In this document: one piece after another, positions 16,256 through 25,082 of the stretch
Numbering within the stretch: position 1 is the first letter of the stretch
Layout: each line of letters starts with the position of its first letter
Source of the DNA: Actinomycetales bacterium SN12
Lineage (GTDB): Bacteria; Actinomycetota; Actinomycetes; Actinomycetales; Microbacteriaceae
DNA: 64,000 nt
Direction: 5' to 3'
Assembly (NCBI GenBank): GCA_002837415.1
Contig: PJCV01000002.1
Span: 310,001-374,000 of the forward strand
The notes under the pieces: model-generated
What the model was told of the DNA's origin: nothing
The model's input: the letters and a program-made list of their open reading frames with translations, nothing else
The model's database searches: none
Made by a program: the position numbers and the translations under genes

Positions 16256-16423
16256 TCAGTCGCGGGAGTGCGCCGCGGAGTGATCCGCGACATCGGGTTC
16301 GGCGCGGAGCACGTCCGCGATCTCCTCCTCCGGCCGCGGGGCGTTGCTCTCGTCGTCTTCGAGCGCGGGGATGATCGGCTCGTGCCGCTCATCGTGCGAC
16401 GACGGCTGATTCGGATCGGACAT
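16256..16423 (-). CDS. small acidic protein, function unknown
   Basis: A 55-residue hydrophilic protein beginning MSDPNQPSSHDERHEP, rich in Asp, Glu and His, with no hydrophobic core and probably disordered. It is supported by an ATG with a strong GGGAGGAACC ribosome-binding site directly upstream, GC-biased third positions and a TACTCT hexamer at a suitable -10 distance about 30 bases before the start. It is divergent from the GH114 lipoprotein gene. Confidence 0.5.
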   Translation of the reverse strand: MSDPNQPSSHDERHEPIIPALEDDESNAPRPEEEIADVLRAEPDVADHSAAHSRD

Positions 16424-16473
16424 GGTTCCTCCCTCGGTCGATACCGACAGAGTACGCCCTTCTGGTCCGGCTC

Positions 16474-16479
16474 TATGCT
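16474..16479 (+). promoter_or_regulatory. -10 box, leaderless promoter of the GH114 gene
   Basis: TATGCT is followed by six bases and the ATG at 16486. Confidence 0.5.
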
Positions 16480-16485
16480 GGCCGG

Positions 16486-17325
16486 ATGTCTCGAGCGCCA
16501 GGAATGATGAGCGCGCGGCGCATGGCCATGCTCGCCTCCCTGGGCCTGTGTGCCATGCTGCTGATCGCCTGTGCCGCGCAGCCGACGCCCAGTCCCGCAG
16601 TGACGGGGCTCCCCGCGCACGGCGGCTTCGACTATCAGCTGGGCGGCGCCTACCCGCCGGATCCCGACGTCTCGCTGGTCGTGCGCGATCGCACTGCGAG
16701 GCCTTCCGACGGGGCCTACTCGATCTGCTACATCAACGCGTTCCAGACGCAACCCGCCGAACAGGATCACTGGCCGCACGACACGCTGCTCACCAGCGAC
16801 GCCGGCCCGGTGATCGACCCCGACTGGCCGGACGAGATCCTGCTGGACACCTCGAGCGCCCCGAAGCGGGCCGCGATCACCCACCTGCTGACGGCGTGGA
16901 TCGAGGGATGCGCGCACGCCGGGTTCGACGGAGTCGAGTTTGACAACCTCGACAGCTTCACCCGTTCAGACGGTGCGCTCACCGTCGACGACAATCTGGC
17001 GCTCGCGGCCCGGATCGCTCGGATCGCCCATGACGCGGGGCTGGCGGTCGGGCAGAAGAACGCCGCCGAGTTCAGTCCGCGTCTGCGCGACGAGGCCGAC
17101 TTCGATTTCGCCGTCGCGGAGGAATGCGCAGCCTACGGCGAATGCGACGCCTACACGAAGGTCTACGGCGACGCTGTCGTCGACATCGAGTACACCGATC
17201 AGCTGCCGGAGAGCTTCGCTGCCCTGTGCGCCGAAGAGGCATCGCCGAGAGCGATGATCCTCCGCGACCGACACCTCGTCACGCCCGATCAGAACGGCTA
17301 CGTGTACGAGGCGTGCCAACGCTGA
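16486..17325 (+). CDS. secreted lipoprotein, GH114 endo-alpha-1,4-polygalactosaminidase-like
   Basis: A 279-residue lipoprotein. Residues 1-28 form a signal peptide ending in the lipobox LIAC (Cys29). The mature part is a small TIM-barrel: FDYQLGGAYPP, ICYINAFQTQ, the motif GFDGVEFDNLDS with acidic catalytic candidates, and GLAVGQKNAAEF, all typical of the glycoside hydrolase 114 family (hydrolysis of galactosamine-containing polysaccharide). The physiological target is unknown. It is convergent with the broken reductase gene. Confidence 0.85.
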   Translation: MSRAPGMMSARRMAMLASLGLCAMLLIACAAQPTPSPAVTGLPAHGGFDYQLGGAYPPDPDVSLVVRDRTARPSDGAYSICYINAFQTQPAEQDHWPHDTLLTSDAGPVIDPDWPDEILLDTSSAPKRAAITHLLTAWIEGCAHAGFDGVEFDNLDSFTRSDGALTVDDNLALAARIARIAHDAGLAVGQKNAAEFSPRLRDEADFDFAVAEECAAYGECDAYTKVYGDAVVDIEYTDQLPESFAALCAEEASPRAMILRDRHLVTPDQNGYVYEACQR

Positions 17326-17347
17326 CCGCGGCCGGCGAGGCGTGCCG

Positions 17348-17909
17348 CTATGCGGCCCTGCAGTGCAGCATCGTGAACCCGTTCTCGAAGACGCGGCTCT
17401 CGGCCAGACGCAGATCCAGGCGCGCATCCTCCGGCAGTGCCCGCAGACCACCGCCGAGGATCACCGGCACGATGAAGAAGCGGAAGTCCTGCACGAGACC
17501 TGCGCGTATGGCAGGCCCGGCCGTCGTGGGCCCGAAGATCGACCTCCCCGTGCGCCTGCTCGGCGATCTCCGCGATCGCATCGAGGGTGAGCTCAGGAAC
17601 GAGCTTGTGGTTCTCCCGCGTCATGTCCTCCGCGGTCGACGTCGACGACGCGGCGACGATGTCGAGCCCTTGCCACAGTCGAGCGAACTCGCGTTCATCG
17701 TCGCCCCAGTCCTCCCCCTCAGGCTCTGCCTCCCAGTAGTGCATGAGCTCGTAGGTGCGACGTCCAAGGATCTCCGTGGAGATCGACGCCATCCGCTCGA
17801 CGTGCACCCGGAAGACCTCCGGACTCGGCGCGCCGAACTGGAAGTCACCATCGGGGCCGGCGGCGTACCCGTCGAGCGAGACGGTCGCGGTGAAGCTCAG
17901 AGTTCCCAT
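17348..17909 (-). pseudogene. frameshifted RibD C-terminal/dihydrofolate-reductase-like gene
   Basis: The first two thirds, read from 17909, give MGTLSFTATVSLDGYAAGPD and LGRRTYELMHYW, typical of the RibD_C reductase family. After ...EQAHGEVD the frame is lost near 17531-17545. The conserved remainder, IFGPTTAGPAIRAG and FFIVPVILGGGLRALP, continues in another frame down to a stop at 17348. A one-base deletion (or equivalent) explains this. A sequencing error is an alternative explanation. Confidence 0.8.
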
Positions 17910-18004
17910 GTCTCATGCTCGCGCCGTGCGGCCGAGTGCGCAATCGCCTCCTGAGCGCAAGGAGGCCATGGCGGACCGCCGCGGTTGGGGGCCTTCGAAA
18001 TCGC

Positions 18005-18304
18005 TCATGCGACCTTCAATGGCGTGATCGCGGCGATCTGCTCGGACACGCGGTCCTCAGCAAGCTCCAACTCATACCGCGTCTGCAGGTTGAGCCAGAA
18101 CTGCGGCGAGATCCCGAAGTAGCGCCCCAGTCGAAGCGCAGTGTCCGCCGTGATAGCCCGCTTGCCGTGCACGATCTCGTTGATCCGGCGGGGAGGCACA
18201 CCTATCGACACGGCGAGCTTGTTCTGCGTGATCCCAAAACCCTCGATGAAGTCCTCCATCAGAACCTCGCCCGGGTGGATGGGCGGGTAGAGCTTCTCAG
18301 ACAT
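18005..18304 (-). CDS. higA: HigA-family antitoxin (XRE-type helix-turn-helix)
   Basis: A 99-residue DNA-binding antitoxin. PPIHPGEVLMEDF at the N-terminus and ITQNKLAVSIGVPPRRINEIVHGKR (the helix-turn-helix, residues about 25-50) are hallmark HigA/VapI sequences. It lies nine bases after the toxin gene, the reverse order (toxin first) that is normal for higBA. It neutralises the toxin and is expected to repress the operon through the inverted repeat upstream of higB. Third-position GC is lower than in flanking genes. Confidence 0.93.
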   Translation of the reverse strand: MSEKLYPPIHPGEVLMEDFIEGFGITQNKLAVSIGVPPRRINEIVHGKRAITADTALRLGRYFGISPQFWLNLQTRYELELAEDRVSEQIAAITPLKVA

Positions 18305-18313
18305 GACCCCTCC

Positions 18314-18595
18314 TCAGTGATAGTCCGTGATCTCGACGTCCTCAGGACCAGCGTCTGTCCATCGGAAGCAGATCCGCCACTGCTTGTTGACTCGGATGCT
18401 GTGCTGACCAGCTCGGTCGCCCTTGAGCGCTTCCAGACGGTTACCCGGAGGCACACGCAGAGCATCGAGTGTCGGTGCAGCATCCAGCAGATGAAGCTTG
18501 CGATTCGCGACCTTATGGATCCGCGTGTCGACCCCTTTCACCGGCTCGCGACGCCACACGCGCTCAGTATCGCGGTCGGCGAACGATCTGATCAC
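18314..18595 (-). CDS. higB: HigB/RelE-family toxin
   Basis: A 93-residue ribosome-dependent mRNA interferase. It starts MIRSFADRDTERVW and contains the family segments LEALKGDRAGQHSIRVNKQWR and ICFRW, ending ITDYH, with the catalytic His/Arg/Lys residues of the RelE fold in those segments. The GTG at 18595 lies six bases after a perfect TATAAT box, so the mRNA appears leaderless. First gene of the higBA operon. Confidence 0.92.
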   Translation of the reverse strand: MIRSFADRDTERVWRREPVKGVDTRIHKVANRKLHLLDAAPTLDALRVPPGNRLEALKGDRAGQHSIRVNKQWRICFRWTDAGPEDVEITDYH

Positions 18596-18601
18596 AAGAG
18601 G

Positions 18602-18607
18602 ATTATA
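18602..18607 (-). promoter_or_regulatory. consensus -10 box (TATAAT) of higBA
   Basis: A perfect minus-strand TATAAT six bases before the higB GTG. It is the only exact consensus box among the promoters recognised here, consistent with a strongly promoted but autorepressed operon. Confidence 0.7.
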
Positions 18608-18622
18608 TAACGCGTCACGTCA

Positions 18623-18639
18623 TTAACGCCAGACGTTAA
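18623..18639. promoter_or_regulatory. inverted repeat, probable HigA operator
   Basis: TTAACGCCAGACGTTAA is a perfect 6-bp inverted repeat with a five-base spacer, overlapping the position expected for the higBA -35 element. Binding here by HigA would block RNA polymerase. Confidence 0.6.
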
Positions 18640-18723
18640 ACCACACTTCGGCGCTTCATGTCCACGGCAGCGGTGCGGTTGGCATCTGAGACCAGCGGAG
18701 AAGACCGCGCTTCGCTCGACTCG

Positions 18724-18802
18724 GCACGAAGGGGCGCGCTTCGTCTCGCTGCGCTCGCTCAGCGACCGGGGAGGGTTCACACGTTGAAGCGGAACTCCAC
18801 CA
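18724..18802 (-). repeat. second copy of the ychF 3' end plus downstream repeat
   Basis: This 79-base block matches 19433-19511 at 72 of 79 positions without gaps. On the minus strand it encodes the last residues VEFRFNV and the stop of YchF, but without the rest of that gene, followed by the dispersed-repeat-like sequence found downstream of the real ychF. It sits just beyond the 3' end of the PH-like gene, so the two copies bracket that gene. Confidence 0.85.
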
Positions 18803-18823
18803 GAGCGGCAATTCCACTCACTC

Positions 18824-19345
18824 TCACCCTGGCGCGCCGCCCCCGCCCACCAGGCGGCGGATCAGCGCGGCTACCTCCTCTGGGCGTTGCAGCGCGCCGA
18901 GCTTCAGCACGATGTCCTTGCCCTGGCGCAGACGCACCCGCAGCCGGCCGCCGATCAGGCGGGGCTCGACCGCCGCGTCCAGGACGTCGGTCACCGGGGC
19001 CTCGCGGAGGATCCGCCACCGCCGCCACGGCTGGTCCATGGTGAGGATGATCCGGCGATCGGTGACCAGCAACAGCGGGAACGTGTCCAAGGACAGCCCG
19101 CCCACTGCCACATCGAGCACCGTCTCTTCTGGATCCAGCACTTTCTCGGGCAGGATCCAGTCGTCGACCGAGAAGCGCTGGCTGCTGTTGCGTGCCATCG
19201 CCTCACGGTAGGTTCGCTCTGCGGGGATGGCCGAGCTCGCGATGTACATCTGCGTCATCGCTGTCTTGAGATCGTCGCCGTGCTGCTCCCGCATCTCATG
19301 CTGCAGCTTCCGAGCTGCCCGCAGCTTCTCCCGTCGTGACACCAT
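18824..19345 (-). CDS. PH-domain-like (YokE/bPH-type) protein, function unknown
   Basis: A 173-residue protein. The N-terminal 50 residues are charged and helical; from about residue 70 there is a beta-rich region with LLLVTDRRIILTM, WRRWRILREAPVTDV and RLRVRLRQGKDIVLKL, the pattern of bacterial PH-like domains that begin as a 'VTDRRIL' strand pair. It ends with a Gly-rich tail. No transmembrane segment is seen. The gene lies between the two copies of the ychF 3' end and looks like an inserted single-gene unit. Domain assignment is by pattern only. Confidence 0.6.
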   Translation of the reverse strand: MVSRREKLRAARKLQHEMREQHGDDLKTAMTQMYIASSAIPAERTYREAMARNSSQRFSVDDWILPEKVLDPEETVLDVAVGGLSLDTFPLLLVTDRRIILTMDQPWRRWRILREAPVTDVLDAAVEPRLIGGRLRVRLRQGKDIVLKLGALQRPEEVAALIRRLVGGGGAPG

Positions 19346-19432
19346 GCTTCGACTTTACGGATCTGTGCGGTGGCTTGCTCGTTGCTGACCGCAGATGACC
19401 TGCGGGGAGGCCCCGGCCCCGCTCGACTGGGA

Positions 19433-19511
19433 GCACGAAGGGGCCCGTTTCGTCTCGATGCGCTCGCTCAACGACCGGGAAGGGCTCAGACGTTGAAGCG
19501 GAACTCCACCA
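19433..19511 (-). repeat. authentic ychF 3' end and its downstream repeat (copy paired with 18724-18802)
   Basis: Contains the final codons and stop of ychF followed by a sequence rich in CGAGCG/CGAAACG motifs. The pair defines a 709-base repeat-to-repeat interval that holds one gene. Confidence 0.85.
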
Positions 19512-20559
19512 CGTCGCCGTCCTGCATGACGTAGTCTTTGCCCTCCAGGCGCGCCTTGCCCTTGGCACGAGCCTCGGCGACGGAGCCGGTCGCGACGAGG
19601 TCGTCGAACGAGATGACCTCGGCCTTGATGAAGCCCTTCTCGAAGTCGGTGTGGATCACGCCTGCCGCCTGCGGAGCCTTGGCGCCCTGCGGGATGGTCC
19701 ACGCGCGCGACTCCTTCGGCCCGGCAGTGAGGTAGGTCTGCAGGCCCAGCGTGGCGAAGCCGATGCGGGCGAGCTGGTCGAGACCCGACTCGCTCTGGCC
19801 GGTCGCCTCGAGCAGCTCCTGCGCGTCCTCGGGGTCGAGCCCGATCAGCTCCGACTCGATCTTCGCGTCGAGGAACACCGCCTGCGCGGGCGCGACGAGC
19901 GCCTCGAGCTCGGCCTTCTTCGCCGCGTCGGTGAGCACCGACTCGTCGACGTTGAACACGTAGATGTAGGGCTTCGCCGTCAGCAGGCCGAGCTCCTTGA
20001 TGGGCGCAAGGTCGAGGCCGGCAGTCGAGAGCAGCTGGCCTCGCTCGAGGGCATCCTTCGCGGCGTTCGCGGCATCCAGAACCGACGGGTCGGTCTTCTT
20101 CTGCTTGACTTCCTTCTCGAAGCGCGGGAGTGCCTTCTCGATCGTCTGCAGATCGGCGAGCATCAGCTCGGCGTTGATGGTCTCCATATCGCCCTTGGGG
20201 TCGACGGTTCCCTCGACGTGCACGACGTCATCGTCGACGAAGCCACGCACGACCTGCGCGATGGCGTCGGCCTCGCGGATGTTGGCGAGGAACTGGTTGC
20301 CCAGCCCCTCCCCCTCGCTCGCGCCGCGTACGATGCCGGCGATGTCGACGAACGACACGGTGGCGGGCAGGATGCGCTCGCTGCCGAAGATTCCGGCCAG
20401 CACCTGCAGACGCGGGTCCGGCAGGTTGACGACGCCGATGTTCGGCTCGATCGTCGCGAACGGGTAGTTCGCCGCGAGCACGTCGTTCTTGGTCAGCGCG
20501 TTGAAGAGGGTGGACTTGCCGACGTTTGGCAGGCCGACGATTCCGATTGTAAGAGCCAC
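19486..20559 (-). CDS. ychF: redox-regulated ribosome-binding ATPase YchF (OLA1)
   Basis: A 357-residue Obg-family ATPase. G1 is GLPNVGKSTLFNAL, the G2-like segment is NYPFATIEPN, G3 is DIAGIVRGAS, and the altered G4 (FNVDES rather than NKxD) explains ATP over GTP preference in this family. The C-terminal TGS domain follows LTAGPKESRAWT, with GVIHTDFEKGFIKAEV near residue 305. It binds ribosomes and is involved in stress responses. The GTG start lies eight bases after a TAGACT -10 box. Confidence 0.96.
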   Translation of the reverse strand: MALTIGIVGLPNVGKSTLFNALTKNDVLAANYPFATIEPNIGVVNLPDPRLQVLAGIFGSERILPATVSFVDIAGIVRGASEGEGLGNQFLANIREADAIAQVVRGFVDDDVVHVEGTVDPKGDMETINAELMLADLQTIEKALPRFEKEVKQKKTDPSVLDAANAAKDALERGQLLSTAGLDLAPIKELGLLTAKPYIYVFNVDESVLTDAAKKAELEALVAPAQAVFLDAKIESELIGLDPEDAQELLEATGQSESGLDQLARIGFATLGLQTYLTAGPKESRAWTIPQGAKAPQAAGVIHTDFEKGFIKAEVISFDDLVATGSVAEARAKGKARLEGKDYVMQDGDVVEFRFNV

Positions 20560-20567
20560 GGGATACG

Positions 20568-20573
20568 AGTCTA
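20568..20573 (-). promoter_or_regulatory. -10 box of ychF
   Basis: Minus-strand TAGACT, eight bases before the GTG at 20559, leaving a leader of at most one or two bases. Confidence 0.45.
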
Positions 20574-20604
20574 CCGGCGGTGACCGTCGCGCAGTGCGTC
20601 CGGT

Positions 20605-21345
20605 TCAGGCCCGCTGCGCTCGGAACGCCCAGGTCACGTACGGCACCTCGATGGTGGCGTCTCCATCCAGCCCCAGCTCGGCGAACAGGTCGTCCATGCC
20701 CCGCCGGATGCTCGCACGCTCACTCTCCGAGGCGGTGATCAAGTGGCTGCGCGACGCCGCCATCCGGTGCAGCTGCGCCCGCGTCATCGGACGGCGCCAC
20801 TCCCAGCGCTCCCCCTCGGGCTCGTCGAACGGGGATGCCACGGTCGGGCCGCCCGCATCGAGCATCTCCTCCGCGGCGCTCGCGTGCATGATCGCCGTGA
20901 GCCGGCGCACCCAGGCGACGCGGTTGTCGCGCGCGTTCCAGATCAGTCCGAGGGTGCCACCCGGACGCACCACCCGGCCGATCTCCGCGGATGCTGCGAC
21001 CGGATCGACCCAATGCCACGCCTGCCCCAGCACGACCGCGTCGACACTGGCATTCGGAAGCGGCAGCGACTCCGCCGTGCCGAGGAATGTCGGAACACCG
21101 GGCACCTGCTCGCGCAGCTTCGCGAGCATCGCCGCATCGGGATCGATGGCCACGATCTCGGCGTCGCGGGCCTCCGCGACGACCCGCGTGAGCTTGCCCG
21201 TGCCCGCCCCCACATCTGCGAGACGACGGGCGCCGTCGGGCAGACGGTCGAGCATCCACGCGACCGCCTCGAACGGGTAGTCGGGTCGCGCCGCCTCGTA
21301 ATTGTCAGCCTCGGCTCCGAAGGATGTCGCTCGCGAATCGCCCAT
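20605..21345 (-). CDS. class I SAM-dependent methyltransferase
   Basis: A 246-residue Methyltransf_11-type enzyme. Motif I is LADVGAGTGKLT near residues 40-51, then IDPDAAMLAKL, the substrate-region motif SVDAVVLGQAWHWVD and VVRPGGTLGLIWN. The early FGAEADNYEAARPDYP segment is typical of the group of small-molecule methyltransferases often annotated with arsenite/trans-aconitate types. The substrate is unknown. The ATG at 21345 has a -10 box seven bases upstream; the very long frame extending to 22344 is antisense to two other genes and is rejected. Confidence 0.87.
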   Translation of the reverse strand: MGDSRATSFGAEADNYEAARPDYPFEAVAWMLDRLPDGARRLADVGAGTGKLTRVVAEARDAEIVAIDPDAAMLAKLREQVPGVPTFLGTAESLPLPNASVDAVVLGQAWHWVDPVAASAEIGRVVRPGGTLGLIWNARDNRVAWVRRLTAIMHASAAEEMLDAGGPTVASPFDEPEGERWEWRRPMTRAQLHRMAASRSHLITASESERASIRRGMDDLFAELGLDGDATIEVPYVTWAFRAQRA

Positions 21346-21352
21346 GTTCGTC

Positions 21353-21358
21353 AGCCTA
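21353..21358 (-). promoter_or_regulatory. -10 box, leaderless promoter of the methyltransferase gene
   Basis: Minus-strand TAGGCT followed by seven bases and the ATG at 21345. Confidence 0.45.
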
Positions 21359-21405
21359 CGGCGAGTCTGCGGGCCGGCATCCGGATGCCGCGGGATGGTG
21401 GATTC

Positions 21406-21999
21406 GTGCCACTGGATTTCACTGCGATCGACTTCGAGACGGCGAACTCCAGTCCCGCCTCCGCCTGCTCGGTCGGGCTCGTCCGCGTCCGAGACGGTCA
21501 GGTCGTCGCGCAGACCGGGTGGCTGATCCGGCCGCCGATGGGCCACGACCAGTTCAACGAGTGGAACATCCGGATCCACGGCATCCATCCGCACCACGTC
21601 AGCGGCGCCGCAACCTGGGCCGAGCAGCTCGACCGCCTCTGCGCTTTCGCGGGAGACGACGTGCTCGTCGCGCACAACGCCGGATTCGACCTGAACGTGC
21701 TGCGTCGCGCGTGCGAGGCCACCGGGCTCGCAGCCCCGCCGTACCGCTCGCTGTGCTCGCTCGCCGTGGCGCGCAAGACCTACACCCTCGACTCGTACCG
21801 CCTGCCGCTGGCAGCCGCGGCGGCGGGCTTCGGGGACTTCCCGCACCACGATGCGCTGGCTGACGCCCGAGCGTGCGCGCAGATCGTGGTGGACGCCGCG
21901 CAGCGTGCTCTCGCGCATGACATCACGGCGCTCAGCGAAGCACTCGGAGTGGCCCTGTCGGCTCCGCTCGTCTGCGAGCTCGCGCCCGCCCTCGCCTGA
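21406..21999 (+). CDS. DnaQ-like 3'-5' exonuclease (DEDDh)
   Basis: A 197-residue exonuclease. Exo I is AIDFETANSS (Asp and Glu ligands), Exo II lies in VAHNAGFDLNVLRRA, and Exo III is HHDALADARACA (HxxxxD). It resembles the stand-alone proofreading/PolC-type exonuclease domains and lacks a BRCT or helicase partner. The GTG at 21406 is taken; an in-frame ATG at 21385 seven codons upstream is possible. It is followed 27 bases later by the ankyrin gene. Confidence 0.87.
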   Translation: MPLDFTAIDFETANSSPASACSVGLVRVRDGQVVAQTGWLIRPPMGHDQFNEWNIRIHGIHPHHVSGAATWAEQLDRLCAFAGDDVLVAHNAGFDLNVLRRACEATGLAAPPYRSLCSLAVARKTYTLDSYRLPLAAAAAGFGDFPHHDALADARACAQIVVDAAQRALAHDITALSEALGVALSAPLVCELAPALA

Positions 22000-22014
22000 G
22001 TCGTCGTCATCCGA

Positions 22015-22020
22015 CAGAAT
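22015..22020 (+). promoter_or_regulatory. -10-like box, leaderless promoter of the ankyrin gene
   Basis: CAGAAT, then GGTCGG, then GTG. The same AGAATGGTCGGGTGAC context recurs exactly at the xseA start. Confidence 0.4.
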
Positions 22021-22026
22021 GGTCGG

Positions 22027-22410
22027 GTGACGAACGGACTGAGCCTTGAGGTCATCGAGGGCACTTTCGACCTGGCCCGGCAGGGCCGCACCGAACCGCT
22101 GAGCGAGATGATCGACGCGGGCGTGCCGGTCGATGTGCGCAATCCGCGTCAGGACACGCTGCTGATCGTCGCGGCCTACGCCGAGCACCTCGAGACCGTC
22201 GCCGAGCTGATCGCGCGGGGTGCGGACCTGGATGCCGTCAACGCGAACGGCCAGACCGCGGTCTCGTGTGCGGTGTTCCGTCGCAACGAGCCGCTGCTGC
22301 GGATGCTGCTCGATGCCGGCGCTGATCAGAATGCCGGTGGGCACAGCGCGAAGCAGATCGCCGACCAGTTCGGTCTCGGCGACATGCGCGCCGTGCTCGA
22401 CTCCTACTGA
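22027..22410 (+). CDS. ankyrin-repeat protein
   Basis: A 127-residue protein built of about three ankyrin repeats: repeat-like segments at DLARQGRTEPLSEMIDAG, DTLLIVAAYAEHLETVAEL and TAVSCAVFRRNEPLLRMLL, each followed by GA-D type turns (ARGADLDAVNANG, DAGADQNAGG). It is cytosolic and probably mediates protein binding; the partner is unknown. The GTG start is fixed by the six-base spacing from a CAGAAT box. Confidence 0.85.
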   Translation: MTNGLSLEVIEGTFDLARQGRTEPLSEMIDAGVPVDVRNPRQDTLLIVAAYAEHLETVAELIARGADLDAVNANGQTAVSCAVFRRNEPLLRMLLDAGADQNAGGHSAKQIADQFGLGDMRAVLDSY

Positions 22411-22435
22411 GGGGCCCGAGTCGGCAGCCGATGGT

Positions 22436-22714
22436 TCAGGCGCCGCCCGGCACCCACGACAGCAGCGCGATGACGACGCTGGACGTCGCCAGGAACGCGC
22501 CGATGAACCACCACGAGCTCAGCTCGTGGCCCTCTGCCCGCCGCACGCGGAAGAGCACGTCAGCGCGACGAGCGGGGTCGAACCCGGGCTGCACGGTGGC
22601 CTTGGCCTGCTGAGCGGCCATGATCTGCTCCTCGGTGACCCGGAGGATCCGGCCGGTCGGGGTGGTGATGTGCGGGGCGCGGCTGGGACTCGCAGACGGC
22701 TGGTTGAACGGCAT
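22436..22714 (-). CDS. small single-pass membrane protein, function unknown
   Basis: A 92-residue protein with a polar N-terminal half (MPFNQPSASPSRAPHITT, then GRILRVTEEQIMAAQQ) and one C-terminal transmembrane helix (about residues 70-88, WWFIGAFLATSSVVIALL). The ATG at 22714 is chosen over an in-frame GTG three codons earlier, as an AAGAGGAG site directly abuts that GTG and is better spaced for the ATG. No family is recognised. Confidence 0.65.
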   Translation of the reverse strand: MPFNQPSASPSRAPHITTPTGRILRVTEEQIMAAQQAKATVQPGFDPARRADVLFRVRRAEGHELSSWWFIGAFLATSSVVIALLSWVPGGA

Positions 22715-22820
22715 CCCGAGCACTCCTCTTCATGACCATGCCGGCGCTCTGATCACGCCGTACCCGCCTATTCTGCCAGCCTCTGCTGGGAATGCCGGCA
22801 GGCGAGGTCGGATGCTCGCG

Positions 22821-23819
22821 TCAGAGCCACTTCGAGACGAGGTGATCCGACACGATACGGCGCAGCGTGCCGGAGGCTCCGCGCAGCACGACGCTCTCGG
22901 TGTAGAGGTAGTTGCCCTCGCGTCGCACGCCGCGCACCAGCTGGCCGTCTGTGACGCCGGTGGCCACGAAGATCGTGTTGTTGCCCTGCACCAGATCGTC
23001 GGCTTCGTACACCTTGTCGAACTCGAGCCCGGCGTCGACGCCGCGCTGGCGCTCGTCGTCGTCGCGCGGCCAGAGGACCCCCTGGATGTGACCGCCGAGC
23101 GCCTTGATGGCGCAGGCCGTGACGATGCCCTCCGGGCTGCCGCCGACCCCGACGCACATGTCGGTGCGGGCATCGTGGCGCGCGGCGTTGATGCCGCCTG
23201 CGACGTCGCCGTCGCTCATCAGCCGGGTTCCCGCTCCTGCCTCACGGATGTCGGCGATGAGCTGCTCGTGACGCGGGCGGTTCAGCACCGACACGACGAT
23301 CTCGTCGACCGGCTTGCCCAGCGCCTTCGCCAGGCGGCGGATGTTCTCACCGATGGGCTTGCGGATGTCGACGACGCCGACTCCCGCGGGGCCGGTGACG
23401 AGCTTGTCCATATAGAAGACGCTGGAGGCGTCGAGCATCGAGCCGCGGTCGGACACCGCGAGCACAGAGAGGGCGTTCTGTCGTCCTTCGGCAGTGAGCG
23501 AGGTGCCGTCGATCGGATCGACAGCGATGTCGCACTCGGGTCCGCGCCCGGTGCCGACCACCTCGCCGTTGAACAGCATCGGGGCGTTGTCCTTCTCGCC
23601 CTCGCCGATGACGACGCGGCCCTGGAAATCGACGGTTCCGAGGAAGGCTCGCATCGCGTCGACGGCCGCGCCGTCGGCAGCCTCCTTCGCGCCGCGGCCG
23701 ATGAACGGCACCGCACGGATCGCCGCCGCCTCGGTTGCGCGCACGAGTTCCATCGCGAGGTTGCGGTCGGGGCGGAGGGGGCTGAGATCTGCTGTGAGGC
23801 TCACCATGCCGGTCAGCAT
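22821..23819 (-). CDS. glpX: class II fructose-1,6-bisphosphatase GlpX
   Basis: Dephosphorylates fructose 1,6-bisphosphate in gluconeogenesis. The 332-residue product carries GRGAKEAADGAAVDAMR, the metal-binding VIGEGEKDNAPML and DPIDGTSLTAEG, and GVGGSPEGIVTACA, all diagnostic for the class. Two adjacent ATG codons (23819 and 23807) could start it; neither has an obvious ribosome-binding site. It is divergent from the fructose-bisphosphate aldolase gene with 170 bases between them, so the pathway's two opposing steps share a control region. Confidence 0.95.
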   Translation of the reverse strand: MLTGMVSLTADLSPLRPDRNLAMELVRATEAAAIRAVPFIGRGAKEAADGAAVDAMRAFLGTVDFQGRVVIGEGEKDNAPMLFNGEVVGTGRGPECDIAVDPIDGTSLTAEGRQNALSVLAVSDRGSMLDASSVFYMDKLVTGPAGVGVVDIRKPIGENIRRLAKALGKPVDEIVVSVLNRPRHEQLIADIREAGAGTRLMSDGDVAGGINAARHDARTDMCVGVGGSPEGIVTACAIKALGGHIQGVLWPRDDDERQRGVDAGLEFDKVYEADDLVQGNNTIFVATGVTDGQLVRGVRREGNYLYTESVVLRGASGTLRRIVSDHLVSKWL

Positions 23820-23989
23820 AGTGACGGAGGAAGACGAAAATCAGGACTTTTCACGATGCGAGCGCGAAGAAAGCGCGGTTCTTGCCGCGTGCTAAAGATC
23901 CGGGGCCGGGCCGGTGTAACCCCGGCGGAATGCGAACTCCTGCGGGCTAAAGTGAGCATGCACCCCGACCGACAGAAGCAGGAGAACTC

Positions 23990-25018
<1,029 letters not shown>

Positions 25019-25031
25019 CCCACCGAATCAG

Positions 25032-25073
25032 AAGAGGGACGCCCCGAGTCGGACGACTCGGGGCATCCCTCTT
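25032..25073. terminator. hairpin terminator after fbaA
   Basis: 19-bp arms with one central mismatch around a four-base loop (AAGAGGGACGCCCCGAGTC pairs with its complement), flanked by A and T residues. It lies between the convergent fbaA and the minus-strand gene that follows, so it may serve both. Confidence 0.85.
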
Positions 25074-25082
25074 CCCGTCTCG

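Noticed and set aside
20605-22344. A 579-residue form of the methyltransferase
   Set aside because: The extension beyond 21345 is antisense to the exonuclease and ankyrin genes; the ATG at 21345 has promoter and motif support.
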